Assembly (NCBI RefSeq): GCF_030867145.1
Contig: NC_134442.1
Location: forward strand, 4,355,001-4,419,000
Source: Opisthocomus hoazin
Lineage: Eukaryota > Chordata > Aves > Opisthocomiformes > Opisthocomidae
Length of the DNA: 64,000 nt
Direction: 5' to 3'
Below, piece by piece: positions 1-11,551 of this stretch (positions are counted from its first letter, which is position 1; the number at the start of each line of letters is the position of its first letter). Both the position numbers and the translations under genes were made by a program. Below the pieces are notes generated by a model. It had not been told where the DNA came from and searched no databases. It saw only the letters and a list, made by a program, of their open reading frames with translations.

Positions 1-504
1 TGGCTCAGGGCTTTTCCTGGGACAGTGGGATGTAGGCTGTGCAATGCTGAGTGAAGGACAATGATATCACACTGCCAGGGTGAGAAGAGACATGGAGGCT
101 TTGGTGGCAGGAGGACAGGGTGTCTCCTCACAGGCTTTGATGTCAGAGGCATCAGCCACAGCCAAGTGGACCGAGGTCTCAATTCTATTAGGGAGTGGTC
201 TTTCCAGGCTGTAGACACTCAACCTTCTCCCCCTCCACAGCACATTCCTACCTGTGCAGATGTCTCTTTGTCCTCACTGGTGACTGTTCCTTGAAACAGA
301 CTCTGTTCCAGTCTCCCTCTCAGTGACCCATGGCTCCACAGCACTGCCCTTGGAGTGAATTTTCTTACTTTCTCATGTCCTGTCTGGACCTCCCAATCTG
401 CAGTATTTGCTTTTGCTGGTTTTTATATCTCAAGCTCTTTCCCAGGTGCCACCACCTCTGAAAGAACTTTTCAAGTTCTCATGGGCTACATGAGAATACA
501 ATGC
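1..504. other. No gene recognised
   Basis: I see no convincing coding region, RNA gene or repeat here. A 77-codon open stretch at 61-294 has no recognisable motif and is what chance would give. Confidence 0.4.
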
Positions 505-790
505 CCAGATCTTCTGATTCGTGAGGCTTAAGCAGCCTTGGTCTCTCAGCCTCCTCACAAATAGTCCCTAACACTGACTTGGTAGACCTCCTATGAACCC
601 TCTCCAGTTTCTCACTACTCCTCCACAATGGGGAGCCCCATACTGGGACACAGTATTCTAGATGTGCCCGTACAAGTGCTGAGCCAAGACGGATGAAAAC
701 TCTCCTTGTCTGGGTGGCCACACTCCTCCCAGTGCAGCCCAATACACACATGTCTATATTCCCATTGCACTGGCTGCTACAGCCTCCCTT
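505..790 (-). mobile_element. CR1: Old CR1 LINE fragment
   Basis: The minus-strand translation retains the CR1 reverse-transcriptase C-terminal signature: a block like SALVRAHLEYCVPVWG followed by EKLERVHRRSTK. This matches the better preserved CR1 at 1139-3250, which has [16 protein letters not shown] and [12 protein letters not shown]. No 3' tail repeat is visible and similarity is patchy, so it is a much older internal scrap. Borders are approximate. Confidence 0.7.
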
Positions 791-1138
791 GTAATGCCCA
801 GGCCCCTTTCCTTAAGATTGCTCTTCATCGAGTCAAGTCCAAGCCTGCCTCGACGAGGACATACTAGTGAAATGAAATTGCTGGCCAAGATCGGTGTCAC
901 CATGGTGACCATGCCAGAAACACCACCTGAGGGTACAAAGCGAGATAAACTATGTCTGATGAGGAAAGGGTAATCAGAGGTGGACTGTTTGTGTGGGAGG
1001 GCATGAGCACGATCAAAGGGAAGAACTTGGGAGGGCCAAATGAGGGAAGAAGAAAATACAAGGTGAAGCCAAGGATATGCTGAGGGCTGTTGGTGGGTAT
1101 CTGCCAAGCAGCCCTTCACCTGCAGCAGACTGATTAGA
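791..1138. other. No gene recognised
   Basis: This is the sequence between the old CR1 scrap and the tail of the younger CR1. The left edge may still be decayed CR1. No other structure is apparent. Confidence 0.35.
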
Positions 1139-3250
1139 AATCATAGAAATCATAGAAAGTTTTGGGTCGGAAGGGACCCCTAGCAGTCATCTAGTCCAAC
1201 CCCCCCGCAGCGAGCAGGGACACCGCTAACTAGATCAGGTTGCTCAGAGCCCTGTCCAACCTGGTCTTGACTGTTTCCAGGGATGGGGCCTCCACTGCCT
1301 CTCTGGGCAACTCGATCCAGTGTTTCACCACCCTCATTGTAAAGAATTTCTTCCTTATATCCAGCCTAAACCTACCCTGTTTTAGTTTAAAACCATTACC
1401 CCTGTCACTGTTATCTCTGCTAAAAAGATTGTCCCCATCTTTCCTATAGGCTCCCTTTAAGTACTGAAAGGCTGCAATCAGGTCTCCCCGCAGCCTTCTC
1501 TTCTCCAGGCTGAACAAACCCAACTCTCTCAGCCTGTCCTCATAGGAGAGGTGCTCCAGTCCTCGGATCATTTTTGTAGCCCTCCTTTGGACCCGCTCCA
1601 ACAGTTCCATGTCCTTCTTGTGCTGAGGGCTCCAGAGCTGAACGCAGTACTCCAGGTGAGGCCTCACCAGAGCAGAGAAGAGGGCCAGAATCACCTCTCT
1701 CGACCTGCAGGCCACGTTTCTCTTGATGCAGCCCAGGACACGGTTGGCCCTCTGGGCTGCCAGCGCACATTGCTGACTCATGTCCAGCCTTTTGTCTATC
1801 AGTACCCCCAAGTCCCTCTCAGCAGGGCTGCTCTCGATCCTTTCATCCCCCAGCCTGTATTGATACTGGGGATTACCCTGACCCAGGTGTAGGACCTTGC
1901 ACTTGGCGTTGTTGAGCCTCATGAGGTTCACACAGGCCCACTTCTCCAGCTTGTCCAGGTCCCTCTGGATGGCATCCCGTCCTTCTGGTGCCTCAACGGT
2001 ACCACTCAGCTTGGTGTCATCTGCAAACTTGCTGAGGGTACACTCGATGTCGCTGTTCATGTCATTGATAAATATATTGAACAGCACCGGTCCCAGTACG
2101 GACCCCTGAGGGACTCCACTCATCGCTGGTCTCCATCTGGACATTGAGCCGTTGAACACTACCCTTTGGTTGCGACCATCCAACCAATTCCTTATCCACC
2201 AAACGGTCCACCCATCAAATCCATGGCTCTCCAATTTAGAGAGAAGGATGTTGTGGGGGACCGTGTCAAAGGCTTTACAAAATTCCAGATAGATGACGTC
2301 CATAGGTTTTCCCTTGTCCACTCTTGTTGTTACACCATCATAGAAAGCCACCAGGTTGGTGAGGCAGGACTTGCCCTTGGTGAAGCCATGCTGGCTGTCT
2401 CGAATCCCCTCCCTGGCCTCCATGTGCCTTAGCATATCTTCTAGGAGGATCTGTTCCATTGTCTTCCCAGGCACAGAGGTGAGGCTGACAGGTTGGTAGT
2501 TCCTAGGGTCTTCCTTTCTACCCTTTTTGAAAAGGGGCACAATGTTTCCCTTTTTCCAGTCACTGGGGACTTCCCCTGACTGCCATGACTTTTGAAATAT
2601 CATGGAGAGTGGCTCGGCAACTCCATCAGCCAGTTCCCTCAGGACTCCGGGGTGCATCTCATCAGGTTCCATGGACTTCTGTACGTTTAGGTTCCTCAGG
2701 AGGTCCCGAACGTGGACTTCACTTACAGCTGTAGGGATTTTACCCTCCTGGTCTCCTTCATGCCATGCATCGACTTGGGAGGGGTGAGGAGAGAGGTTGC
2801 CAGTGAAGACTGAGGCAAAAAAGTTGTTGAGTACCTCAGCTTTCTCCTCATCTGCTGTTGCCAGTTCACCGGTCTTGCTCACGAGTGGGGGTACACTTTC
2901 TTTGGACCATCTTTTTCCGGATGACATCCCTGTAGAAGCCCTTCTTGTTATTTTTCACATCCCTTGCCAAGTTCAGCTCCAGCTGTGCCTTGGCCTTCCT
3001 GACCCCATCCCTACACAAACGGGCAGCTTCCCTATACTCTTCCCAGGAAGCCAGTCCCTGCTTCCACTGCCTGTGCAGTTCCCTCTTCTTCCTTAGTTTG
3101 ACCAGCATCTCTTGCCTCAGCCATGCCGGTCTCTTCTCTTCTCTGCCCGACTTCTTACATTTGGGATCGAGAGCTCTTGCGGTCTCTGGAATATATCCAG
3201 TAGGACGAGAGCCTGCCAGGGTGAAGCTCACTGAGGGCTCTGACCTGTCC
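1139..3250 (-). mobile_element. CR1: CR1 LINE, 5'-truncated
   Basis: This is a non-LTR retrotransposon of the chicken-repeat-1 family, which moves by target-primed reverse transcription and usually inserts with 5' truncation. The 3' end is at about 1139 and shows the diagnostic short tail repeat (ATTTCTATGATT on the minus strand) preceded by the conserved GGTCCCTTCCGACCC-like block. Going 5' on the minus strand come the reverse transcriptase region and then a linker rich in W-K-Q-G, E-E-Y and A-K-A-Q-L-E-L-N-L-A motifs. Homology fades near 3250, so the endonuclease domain and ORF1 are absent. It lies between receptor remnants and carries no host gene. Confidence 0.93.
1230..2927 (-). CDS. CR1 ORF2 reverse transcriptase, partial
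   Basis: An open frame of about 565 codons covers the CR1 reverse transcriptase. Recognisable in order are [19 protein letters not shown] (fingers), an SQHGF block, the [14 protein letters not shown] palm motif, [19 protein letters not shown], and the catalytic FADD in SKFADDTKL (CR1 elements use F-A-D-D rather than Y-x-D-D). The C-terminal [14 protein letters not shown] and [20 protein letters not shown] blocks follow. The upstream linker (2866-3231) is in another frame, so there is at least one frameshift around 2870-2930. No AUG start is implied; the beginning is just where the frame opens. The length of the intact frame suggests a relatively young copy, but it is dead because it lacks its 5' part. 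Confidence 0.9.
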   Translation of the reverse strand: MSSGKRWSKESVPPLVSKTGELATADEEKAEVLNNFFASVFTGNLSPHPSQVDAWHEGDQEGKIPTAVSEVHVRDLLRNLNVQKSMEPDEMHPGVLRELADGVAEPLSMIFQKSWQSGEVPSDWKKGNIVPLFKKGRKEDPRNYQPVSLTSVPGKTMEQILLEDMLRHMEAREGIRDSQHGFTKGKSCLTNLVAFYDGVTTRVDKGKPMDVIYLEFCKAFDTVPHNILLSKLESHGFDGWTVWWIRNWLDGRNQRVVFNGSMSRWRPAMSGVPQGSVLGPVLFNIFINDMNSDIECTLSKFADDTKLSGTVEAPEGRDAIQRDLDKLEKWACVNLMRLNNAKCKVLHLGQGNPQYQYRLGDERIESSPAERDLGVLIDKRLDMSQQCALAAQRANRVLGCIKRNVACRSREVILALFSALVRPHLEYCVQLWSPQHKKDMELLERVQRRATKMIRGLEHLSYEDRLRELGLFSLEKRRLRGDLIAAFQYLKGAYRKDGDNLFSRDNSDRGNGFKLKQGRFRLDIRKKFFTMRVVKHWIELPREAVEAPSLETVKTRLDRALSNLI

Positions 3251-3477
3251 TAGGTGTTTGACGGAGGTCTCACAGTGACACCGGCCAGCCTTTTCAATAT
3301 CCCCGACACCAAAAGCCTTCTGTATATCCTACACTTCCAGAGGAATGCCCAGGACACAACACATGTCTGTCCATATGCTTGGGGCCTTCTGAGAAGAGAA
3401 CCAGAAGTGATTTCTTCCTACAGGCTTCGAAACCAAACAGGCTCTCTGTGCAGTCCCCAGCATTCCTGAGTGGTTTT

Positions 3478-4330
3478 CTAAGTGATCCCCCGACCTGTAA
3501 CTTTCTGGTCATCGGGCTGTAGATGAGAGGATTGAGCAGGGGCGAGAATGGTGTAGAAAAAGGGCTTTGACAAACTTGCTTAGCAGGGCTGTCCTGGGCA
3601 TCACACAGGCAAGGATGAGGGATGCTGTAGAAAGGAGTGACACTAGTGAGGTGAGAGGAGCATTTGGAGAAGGTTTTCTGGCTGCCCATGCTGGGCAGCA
3701 AAGCTGCCCTAGGGTGGCAGCTCTGATGCACCCACAGGATGCCAGGGTGAACAGGAAGAGACTGGATCTCGAAAGCAAGTTATGAAAGCAAAGAGCAGGA
3801 CTGTCATGGTGTCACTGCAGGAGAATTCTAGTACTGGGGTAAAATCACAGAAGAATTGATCTGCTACATGGGGGCCTCAAATTGTATCTTGGACAAGAAC
3901 AAAATAATGAGTGTAGATGACAGAAATCCCCTTAGCCAAGGTGCAATTGCCTTCTGGAGACAGCCCTTGCAGCTCATGAATCTTGCAGAGAGCAAGAACT
4001 TGCAGACACCCAAATACTCATTGTAGGATGTTGCCACCAGCAAGAAACACTCCATACGTGCCACAAAGGCAGGAAACGGCACTAACATTGCTGTGAGCAG
4101 ACACTGTGCTGTCCTTACCATCAGGGGACAGTCAGGCTAGTGGAGCTGTAGCAGGTTTCCAAGATTCCCATTAGAAGCTCCATGATGAGAGTGTTCACAT
4201 CCACAGTCAAGGGGCAGGGCATGAGAGAGAGGAGGAAGAGATTTTTCTCAAGGTTTGGGGATTCCCCATTCCCATTATGGAAACTCTTTGATGAAGTCTG
4301 ATTGTCATAGCCCCCCTTATCCGTGAGAAG
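3478..4330 (-). pseudogene. Olfactory receptor pseudogene
   Basis: Read on the minus strand, scattered blocks of a class II olfactory receptor appear in the expected order. First is a TM1-like LFLLSLMPCPLTV stretch, then a decayed ETCYSSTSLTVP (normally D-I-C-Y-x-S-x-T-V-P). The TM3 block ECFLLVATSYNEYLGVCK stands in for the usual ECFLLxAMSYDRYLAICK, so the D-R-Y motif has become N-E-Y. Last is the TM7 block SPLLNPLIYSPMT. The blocks fall in different frames with several in-frame stops, and the segment between TM1 and TM3 is shortened. It is a long-dead seven-helix odorant receptor, not of the OR14 type seen at 6011-6934. The subfamily is not determined. Confidence 0.8.
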
Positions 4331-6010
4331 TTTTAGGTCTTCCTGTCCCCTCTCTCCTGGTAGGACACCTATGAGTGAGCACATTTGTTTCTCTGTTAGG
4401 TGCTTACAGAAATTGTCAAGGAAGTTCAGAGGGGGGAAAGATGGAGGGGTGCGTGTCTCTGACTGCATTCCTGACCCCCAGGTGTGCTCTGTGCTTTGGG
4501 AAAGTAAAGAAATGCTGTCTTCTGCAGGGCAATGCTGCTCATGCTTTCAGAACCCTTTCTGACTGCATTGGTGAGATGCTCTGCAGATGTGCTTCTTTCT
4601 AATAAAAGGGACAAGCCCTAAACACAAGGAAGGGTGACAGAGCACCCAGGGACATTTGCAATGAAGCTGACAAGGCAGGTGAGAGAAATCTCCTTGGGAT
4701 GGTGGGACTTGTTCCTGAAGTCACTCCCAGAAATGTCAGGGTTCTGACAGGGCTGTTCAGCGACACAAGTGCTTCCCTGCACAGGCAGAGGCAGAGGCAG
4801 GGCACTGCAGCAGGTGTAGTGTTTCCCTGGCTGCCTCCTGCCACTCCCAGAGGCACCTCAGCCCTGTGGTGTGTCGCCCTGGTCTGCACACATCTGAGAT
4901 GCCCCATGGCATGAGGAAAGGCCACGTGGACCTCAGTTCAAGGAACCACACGACAGTGCCACATTCAGGAGGTTTCCCAGGGCAAGTTACAGGTTAAAGT
5001 GAAGTGACCTGAAGACACTCTCTGTCCCAGAAGACCTCATGGCCTTCATGGCCACCTCTAGGCATAGCTGATGGCATTTGTGCTCACTCAGGTTCATCTC
5101 CCCACTAGCACACAGTGTGCATGGTTGTGCCTTCACCATGCAACACCAACCTGATCTTCTGACCCTGTCATTTGGTGTCCCTGCATGGAGAGATAAAGAA
5201 ACTCTCCAAGCTGTAGTGAGAAACCAGCCCTGGAAATTCTTGTTGTTATTGGCTGCTAAGTGACAACTACCATGGAGGGTCTTGCCCAGGGTTTCCAATA
5301 AACACGGACACAGACCAGACACTTCTCTGCAGATCTTTCATGTCTCTCCCAGCAATCTTGTCTGTGCGAGGACACTGCTGTGTCCCCCCAGACTTCCCAC
5401 TCACACAGTTCAGCTCAGCTCATCACTGTGTTTTCCTCTCCAGGGCAATTTTCCTGGGCATGTTCTTGAGAACACTGTTAGAAAGAGTCTGAAGCCTTCA
5501 GGCACTGCCTTGAGGAGATCCCCTTTCGCTCCCATAGGATTGGGACCAAGCTGCCAGAGCGCTCAGGTCTTGCAGTACACAAGGGCTCAGAAGGACTTCA
5601 TGGAGTTGGAAAGAGAGCAGCTCAGAAAAGACCAAGTGCTGGTGCTCCCTGGCACTGCTGCTGTGTCGGGACTCTTTTCCCTTGCCCCTCTGGAGGTGCC
5701 CCTGCAGCTCCAGAGAAAGTCTTGGAAGAGGGATCTTGGACATGCAAGAAACTGCAGGATCCTTTATTGTTTTTAAACACACCAAGAACATGGCTCTTGA
5801 TTTACACAGTCTCTGGGTCACACATGACAGGTAGATAATGAAATAGCACTGGGAGGAATGATGGCAATTCTTTGTAGAGAACATTATCACAACCAAGACT
5901 ACGAAGAAAATAAACCAAAAGAAACAAAACCAATGACCAAAGACAGCCTGGTCCTGCAGTACATTACAATGTGAGCCATGTGCAGAAGAAGACAGGAAGT
6001 GTATTGCTGT
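4331..6010. other. Intergenic, nothing recognised
   Basis: This is 1.7 kb between two receptor loci. Open frames here are short and overlapping on both strands with no family motif. The right end (about 5800-6010) is the presumed 3' untranslated side of the OR14-like gene. No clear polyadenylation signal could be assigned. Confidence 0.4.
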
Positions 6011-6934
6011 TTAGGAACATCCAGTCACCAGTTTCCACACTGCATCCTTGAGCTCCTGGTTCCTCATGTTATAGATGAGGGGGTTCAATACTGATGGAAC
6101 CACAGAATACAGCACTGCCACAAACAGATCAAGCAATGTGGAGGAGATGGAGGGTGGTTTCAGGTAGGCAAATGTGCCAGTGCTCATGAACAGGGAGACC
6201 ACAGCCATGTGAGGAAGGCATGTGGAAAAGGCTTTGTGCTGTCCCTGCTGAGAGGGGATCCTCAGTACGGCCCTGAAGATCTGCATATAGGACAGCACAA
6301 TAAAAACAAAACACCCAAAAGCTAAACATGCACTAAGCACAAGGACCACAATTTCTCTGAGATAGGAGTGTGAGCAGGAGAGCTTGAGGATCTGGGGGAT
6401 TTCACAGAAGAACTGGTCCACAGCATTGCCCTTGCAGAGGGGTATGGAAAATGTATTGGCAGTGTGCAGGAGAGCACTGAGAAACCCACTGCCCCAGGCA
6501 GCTGCTGCCATGTGGACGCAAACTCTGCTGCCCAGGAGAGTCCCGTAGTGCAGGGGTTTGCAGATGGCAGTGTAGCGGTCATAGGCCATGACAGTCAGAA
6601 GAAATAATTCTGCTGAAATGAAGAAGACAAAGAAAAAGAGCTGGGCAGCACATCCTGAGTAGGAGATGTCCCTAGAGTCCGAGAGGGAACTGGACATGGA
6701 TTTGGGGACAGTGGTGGAGATGGACCCGAAGTCGAGGAGGGAGAGGTTATAGAGGAAGAAGTACATGGGGGTGTGGAGGCGGTGGTCACAGGCTATGGTG
6801 GTGATGATGAGGCCGTTGCTGAGGAGGGCAGCCAGGTAGATGCCCAGGAAGAGCCAGAAGTGCAAGAGCTGCAACTCCCTCTTGTCTGCGAATGCCAGGA
6901 GGATGAAGTGGGTGATGGAACTGCTGTTGGTTAT
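6011..6934 (-). CDS. OR14-like olfactory receptor; usual start ATG is ATA
   Basis: A single-exon seven-transmembrane odorant receptor that would couple to the olfactory G protein in sensory cilia. It closely resembles the bird-expanded OR14 (gamma-c) group. Blocks in order: an N-glycosylation sequon N-S-S, TM1 LFLGIYLAALLSNGLI, the TM2 border HTPMYFFLYNLSLLD, TM3 end LLTVMAYDRYTAICKPLHY with the intact D-R-Y motif, SCSHSYLRE in the second extracellular loop, KAFSTCLPHMAVV at TM6, PSVLNPLIYNMRNQELKDA at TM7, and a TAA stop at 6011-6013. The frame has no interruption. However, where OR14 receptors begin M-S-N-S-S-S, this one reads I-T-N-S-S-S: the codon at 6932-6934 is ATA. No in-frame ATG follows until the TM2 border, and an in-frame TGA lies upstream at about 7001-7003. 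Unless a 5' exon supplies an AUG through the acceptor at 6964-6976, it is a young pseudogene. Confidence 0.85.
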   Translation of the reverse strand: MTNSSSITHFILLAFADKRELQLLHFWLFLGIYLAALLSNGLIITTIACDHRLHTPMYFFLYNLSLLDFGSISTTVPKSMSSSLSDSRDISYSGCAAQLFFFVFFISAELFLLTVMAYDRYTAICKPLHYGTLLGSRVCVHMAAAAWGSGFLSALLHTANTFSIPLCKGNAVDQFFCEIPQILKLSCSHSYLREIVVLVLSACLAFGCFVFIVLSYMQIFRAVLRIPSQQGQHKAFSTCLPHMAVVSLFMSTGTFAYLKPPSISSTLLDLFVAVLYSVVPSVLNPLIYNMRNQELKDAVWKLVTGCS

Positions 6935-6963
6935 TTGCTTCCTCTGTGCATGGGGTACTGTTC

Positions 6964-6976
6964 CTAGAGGAAGAAT
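6964..6976 (-). promoter_or_regulatory. Possible 3' splice site of OR 5' exon
   Basis: On the minus strand a pyrimidine run ends in CTCTAG just upstream of the receptor body. Many vertebrate olfactory receptor genes have noncoding 5' exons spliced in just ahead of the start codon. Use of this site would exclude the upstream in-frame stop and leave the first in-frame codon choice to the upstream exon. The assignment is by position and consensus only. Confidence 0.4.
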
Positions 6977-6979
6977 CAA

Positions 6980-9900
6980 TGAAGAGTTAGGGGAGACATC
7001 TCAGAGTAAAATCAAAGACTTCCTCCTAGACCCTCACCTGCTACACACACTTCATGATTTTTTCTACGAGCCCTTCCTTCAGCTCTGTGACTGTTTTTTT
7101 CCAAGTGTGCTAGGAGAATCAAGACCTCTTCCCGCTGGTGGCCGAGGATCCAGTGCTGCTCTGCAGCAGTGGGTTCATGGGCATGGTGGGGCCGGAGCCA
7201 GTCCTGGTGTTTGACTCTGTGAGATGAAGTGTCTCAGATGTAGGCACTAATGAGAAAAGAGACCTTTAAATGTCTCATTCATTCTATCCATCTCAGCACC
7301 CCACTTCTAGTCAAGAACACACGTGGCTTATTTATCCAGTCCAAACGCATGATCAGAATTTAACTCTGCAGCTGAAACTCTCATCCCCAGAGAGTGTGAA
7401 AGCAACAAAATATAAAAGAAACAAGTGGAGAAACAAGGAAAAATGCATTGAGGATCTCGCTGAAAGAGGCAAGGGCAGAGGCAGCCGGGCACTCAGGGGA
7501 GCGTTACCCTTACCCAGCTGAGCACGCCACCTCCAAGACAGTGAGAACGCAGGACAGCTGCCCTCAGCCCCATCACTGTTGAGCTGGACACGGGCATGTG
7601 GCAGGAGGGATGTCCTTCACCTTGTTTGCTGTACAGAGAGGTGACTCCCACACAAGACATCATGGCAGTATGGGCTTAAGGCTACGCTGTGTAGGACACG
7701 AGAGGGGAAGAGGGTTGCTCAGGGAAGGCATCTGCACTGCAGGACATGGCCAGGAGGTGCCCATATCTCCCCTGCAACAGGGTTTCCATGAGCAGTTCCC
7801 TCCTTGCCTGCCCATCTCGACTGCCTGGAGCTGTCCCTGCCAGGAGCTCTTGCTCTGGCCCAACATCTCCTCCCTGCCAGTGCTCACAGACCCCAGCCCA
7901 GCCCCTGTGTGCCCAGCTCTGCCCTGCTGCCTCTCCGTGTGTGCAGGGACTGAAGTGCAGCTCACACAAACTCTGATGAAACTGGCCAGGGGATGCTGGT
8001 GCTGTCTGTAGTGCCCAGAGCTGGAAAGTGAAAGTCTTGGGAAAGGTTTTTATCTCTACAGTCATCCCTCCTTCAACTTTCCATATAAAAAGTCCCCTTG
8101 GAAAACTCCCACTTCCCATGCAACAAACAAGGAGGAGAAACCTCAGCAGACAGTCGGCTTCCCTTTCATAAAGCTCCATCTTGAATAATTCCCTTGGAAA
8201 TGCCGTGGGGGTGATCTGGACCTGTGAGCTGCCCTGAGCCATGCAGCAGAAGCACCCTGTCCTGCCAAGGGTTGCTCCTTCCACCCACATCTTCTCCCTG
8301 TAACGTTGTGGTGAGCTCCTTGGCGAGGCAGAGTGCTGTCCCTGTCAAGCAGCAGAGTCCCTGCCCCAGCACACTGCCCCTGGGGTGCACAGACCCTGCT
8401 CTGAAGGACAGCTTGGGGCAGCCCGGGCTGCACATCCACCTTCCCAACTCTGCAGCCGTCCCTGGGAGAAGGCAGCTGTCATGGCCTGTCCCTCTGAGGG
8501 TGCAGCAGGCAGTCCCTGCTTTGCAGCACGTCCTCACCTTCTACAAAAGAGAAACTGTGATATTCCTCATGGTGCATCCCATAGGCGGGGAGTTGTGCCA
8601 GCTTGAGGACATCTTTCTACAAAGTGCAGACACATTGCCCTTCATGCAGAGACTTACCATGTCAAAGGCTGAAAACATTTCTCTCACCTTAGCATCCTCC
8701 CACCCCACACTGCCTTTAACCTCTCTCTGCCTCGCTCCTCTCCCCTCGCTGCCTGCAGGCAGTGCCCTCAGCCCTGCTGGGCTTTGCAGAGGAGCTGCTC
8801 CTGGGCACAGCTGTCTCTCTGCAGTGCTGCCCACTTGCCTTGAGCTCCCTCCATCCCAGGAGCCCAGCGCAGCTCAGCAGCACAGGACCAGCCCAAGGCA
8901 CCACTTTCTTAACCCTCTCTAGATTCCCTCGAGGTGTCCTTTGGTCTCCAGGACAACTTGCTGTGAAACAGGCTTAAGCAATCACTGATGTTGTCTCCCT
9001 CAGCTGGGGAGAGACACTTAGTTTCAACAGTGGCATTTCTACTCTCAGAGAAAGAGTCAGAAACAAAAATCTTCTTTCCTTGTCTCATCATTACACAGGA
9101 CAACCAGAAAGTGACAGGGAGGGATCTCCTTCAGCCCTGCTGAAGGAAGGGATTCAGCATAGTCATTCAAGCTATCTCATCCTTGGTTTGAAGTTCTAGA
9201 AGAGGTCTCAGATCTGTCTCCTGCTCACCAGAAAACCCACAGGAAGTGGGATTGCTTTTGTCTCAGTTCACATGTGCACCTGTTCGGCTCCTACATGGCA
9301 GCTCCTTTTCTCAGTTCCCTTGGTAATTCTTGGAGGTGCAGGGCAGAAGGAAGATGTTCAGACACAGACACCTTGTGACAGGTTTAGTTTCAGAGGTGAT
9401 CAAGATGCATTCTGGTAACTGCAAGCTCTAATGGAGCAGTTCATAGAGACAAGGCAGCATCTGAGGACACCTTCCTGGAGGCTGGTGGGAAATGCCTTGG
9501 CCAACATAGAAGACAGAAGGTGTCCACATTTAAGACAACTGAACCTGTAACTATTCCTTATGTTCAAGTCTTCCTAAGGATGTAATCAGATGATGACATG
9601 TAGTCCTATGGCACAGGGAGAGATAAGTGTCTCTGTTCTCCATGAGCTGTATTTTCTACATGGCCTGAGCAGTATGATGGGATTTGTCTCATGTGCATCC
9701 CTTCATTGCCTAACCTCATTCAGGACAGATGAATCTTCATTTCATTTGCAAACACAGGCCTGTAGTGTTATGTGAAACGCCAGAGCTCTCCAGGACAGCT
9801 GCATGCACCTGACGTGGACAGCACAGGTCCTATACAGGAACCCCATCCCACTCAGACTGTTTGTGTGACAGGCACCACCCAGGGCATCTCACACAGATTT

Positions 9901-10104
9901 GGTGCCTGATGGCCAGTGACTGAACACCACTGCTGCAGTGATGTAAGGCCTGTCCCTTCTCTACCCAGTGGATGCAGATTTGAGCGTGAATACCAAGCAC
10001 ATCACAGCAGGGTCTCCACTTGAGAACATTCCCTCTCAAACTCTGCTGGATCTTCTCTCACCCATCGTTTAACCATCCCCTCGAAGGTACAATCATGGAT
10101 CTGG
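6980..10104. other. Intergenic, nothing recognised
   Basis: Three kilobases without a recognisable gene, RNA or young repeat. Open frames on both strands are short, proline- or serine-rich and lack motifs. The left part may include upstream exon and promoter sequence of the OR14-like gene. Confidence 0.4.
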
Positions 10105-11551
10105 GTGATGATGATGTCCTGGCGAACAGGGGAGGTCCCAGATGACTGGAGGATTATCGGTGTAACTTCCATCTACAAGAAGGGCCAGAAGGAGGATCCC
10201 GGGAACTACAGCCCTTTCAGCCTGACCTCCGTGTTGGGCAAGATAATGGAGTGATTCATCCCGAGTGTGCTCTCTGGGCATGTGAGTGACAACCAGGGCA
10301 TCAGGTCCAGCCAACATGGGTTCGTGAAAGGCAGGTTCTGCTTGATGAACCTGATCTCCTTCTATGACTGGGTGGACCTCCTAGTGGACAAGGGAAAGGC
10401 TGTGGCTGTCGTCTACCTGGACTTTAGTAAGATCTTTGACACTGTTCCACACAGCATCCTCCTGGAGAAACTAGCTGCCCATGGTTACGATGGGTGTACT
10501 CTTTGCTGGATAAAGAACTGGTTGAATGGCCGAGCGCAGAGAGTGGCGGTGAATGGTGCTAAATCCAGCTGGTGGTCAGTCACAAGTGGCGTCCCCAAGG
10601 CCTCAGTTTTGGGTCTGGTCTTGTTTAACATCTTTATCAATGGTCTGGATGAGGGGGAGTGCTCTCTCAGTAAATTTGCAGATGACACCGAACTGGGTGG
10701 GAATGTTGATCTGCTTGAAGGTAGGAAGGCTCTGCAAAGGGAAGTGGACAGACTGGGTCAATGGGTGGAGGCCAGCTGTATGAGTTTCAACAAGTCCAAA
10801 TGCCGGGTCCTTCACCTGGGTCACAACAACCCCATGCAATGCTACAGTCCTGGGGAGGAGTGGCTGGAAAGCTGCCCATCAGTAAAGGTCCTGGGAGTGC
10901 TGGTTGACAGCTGCATGAATATGAGCCAGCAGTGTGTCCAGGTGGCCAAGGCAGCCAACGGCATCCTGGCTTGGATCAGGAATGCTGTGGCCAGCAGCAC
11001 TAGGGAGGTGATCGTGCCCCTGTACTCGGCACTGGTGAGGCCGCACCTCGAGTACTGTGTTCAGTTTTGGGCCCATCACTACAAAAAAGACCTTGAGTTG
11101 TTGGAACGTGTCCAGAGAAGGGCAATGAGGCTGGTGAGGTGTCTAGAGAATAAGTCTTACGAGGAGCAGCTGAGGGAACTGGGGCTGTTTAGTCTGGAGA
11201 AGAGGAGGCTGAGGGGGGACCTTATTGCTCTCTGCAGCTACCTGAAAGGAGGGTGTACTGAGGTGGGTGTTGGTCTCTTCTCCCAAGTACCTAGCGACAG
11301 GACGAGAGGCAATGGCCTGAGGTTGCATCAGGGGAGGTTTAGATTAGATATTAGGAAAAGTTTCTTCACTGAAAGAGTGGTCAGGCACTGGAACAGGCTG
11401 CCCAGGGAAGTGGTTGAGTCACCATATCCCTGGAGGTATACAAAAAACCTGTAGATATTGATCTTCAGGGCATGGTTTAGTAGGCATGGTGGTGTTAGGT
11501 TGATGGTTGGACTTGATCTTAGAGGTCTTTTCCAACCTATGATTCTATGAT
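10105..11551 (+). mobile_element. CR1: CR1 LINE, 5'-truncated
   Basis: A CR1 copy opposite in orientation to the one at 1139-3250. It starts inside the reverse transcriptase (GEVPDDWR and YKKGQKEDPGNYSPFSLTS) and ends at 11551 in the CR1 tail: the block GAGGTCTTTTCCAACCTATG followed by ATTCTATGATT. Everything upstream of the fingers domain is missing, as expected for truncated LINE insertion. Confidence 0.92.
10267..11454 (+). CDS. CR1 ORF2 reverse transcriptase, partial
   Basis: This is the C-terminal two thirds of CR1 reverse transcriptase. Visible motifs are [57 protein letters not shown] (normally [10 protein letters not shown]), the catalytic FADD in [27 protein letters not shown], and the arginine-rich [11 protein letters not shown]. 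The same frame runs upstream to about 10105 but is cut by a TGA at 10252-10254, so the opening point is not a true start. Substitutions in the G-V-P-Q-G motif mark it as inactive. Being truncated, it could not have moved on its own. Confidence 0.88.
   Translation: MLSGHVSDNQGIRSSQHGFVKGRFCLMNLISFYDWVDLLVDKGKAVAVVYLDFSKIFDTVPHSILLEKLAAHGYDGCTLCWIKNWLNGRAQRVAVNGAKSSWWSVTSGVPKASVLGLVLFNIFINGLDEGECSLSKFADDTELGGNVDLLEGRKALQREVDRLGQWVEASCMSFNKSKCRVLHLGHNNPMQCYSPGEEWLESCPSVKVLGVLVDSCMNMSQQCVQVAKAANGILAWIRNAVASSTREVIVPLYSALVRPHLEYCVQFWAHHYKKDLELLERVQRRAMRLVRCLENKSYEEQLRELGLFSLEKRRLRGDLIALCSYLKGGCTEVGVGLFSQVPSDRTRGNGLRLHQGRFRLDIRKSFFTERVVRHWNRLPREVVESPYPWRYTKNL

Noticed and set aside
7270-9100. Several open frames of 80 to 230 codons in the receptor intergenic region
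   Set aside because: They overlap on both strands, with no motifs, no splice-consistent exons and no repeat in other parts of the window.
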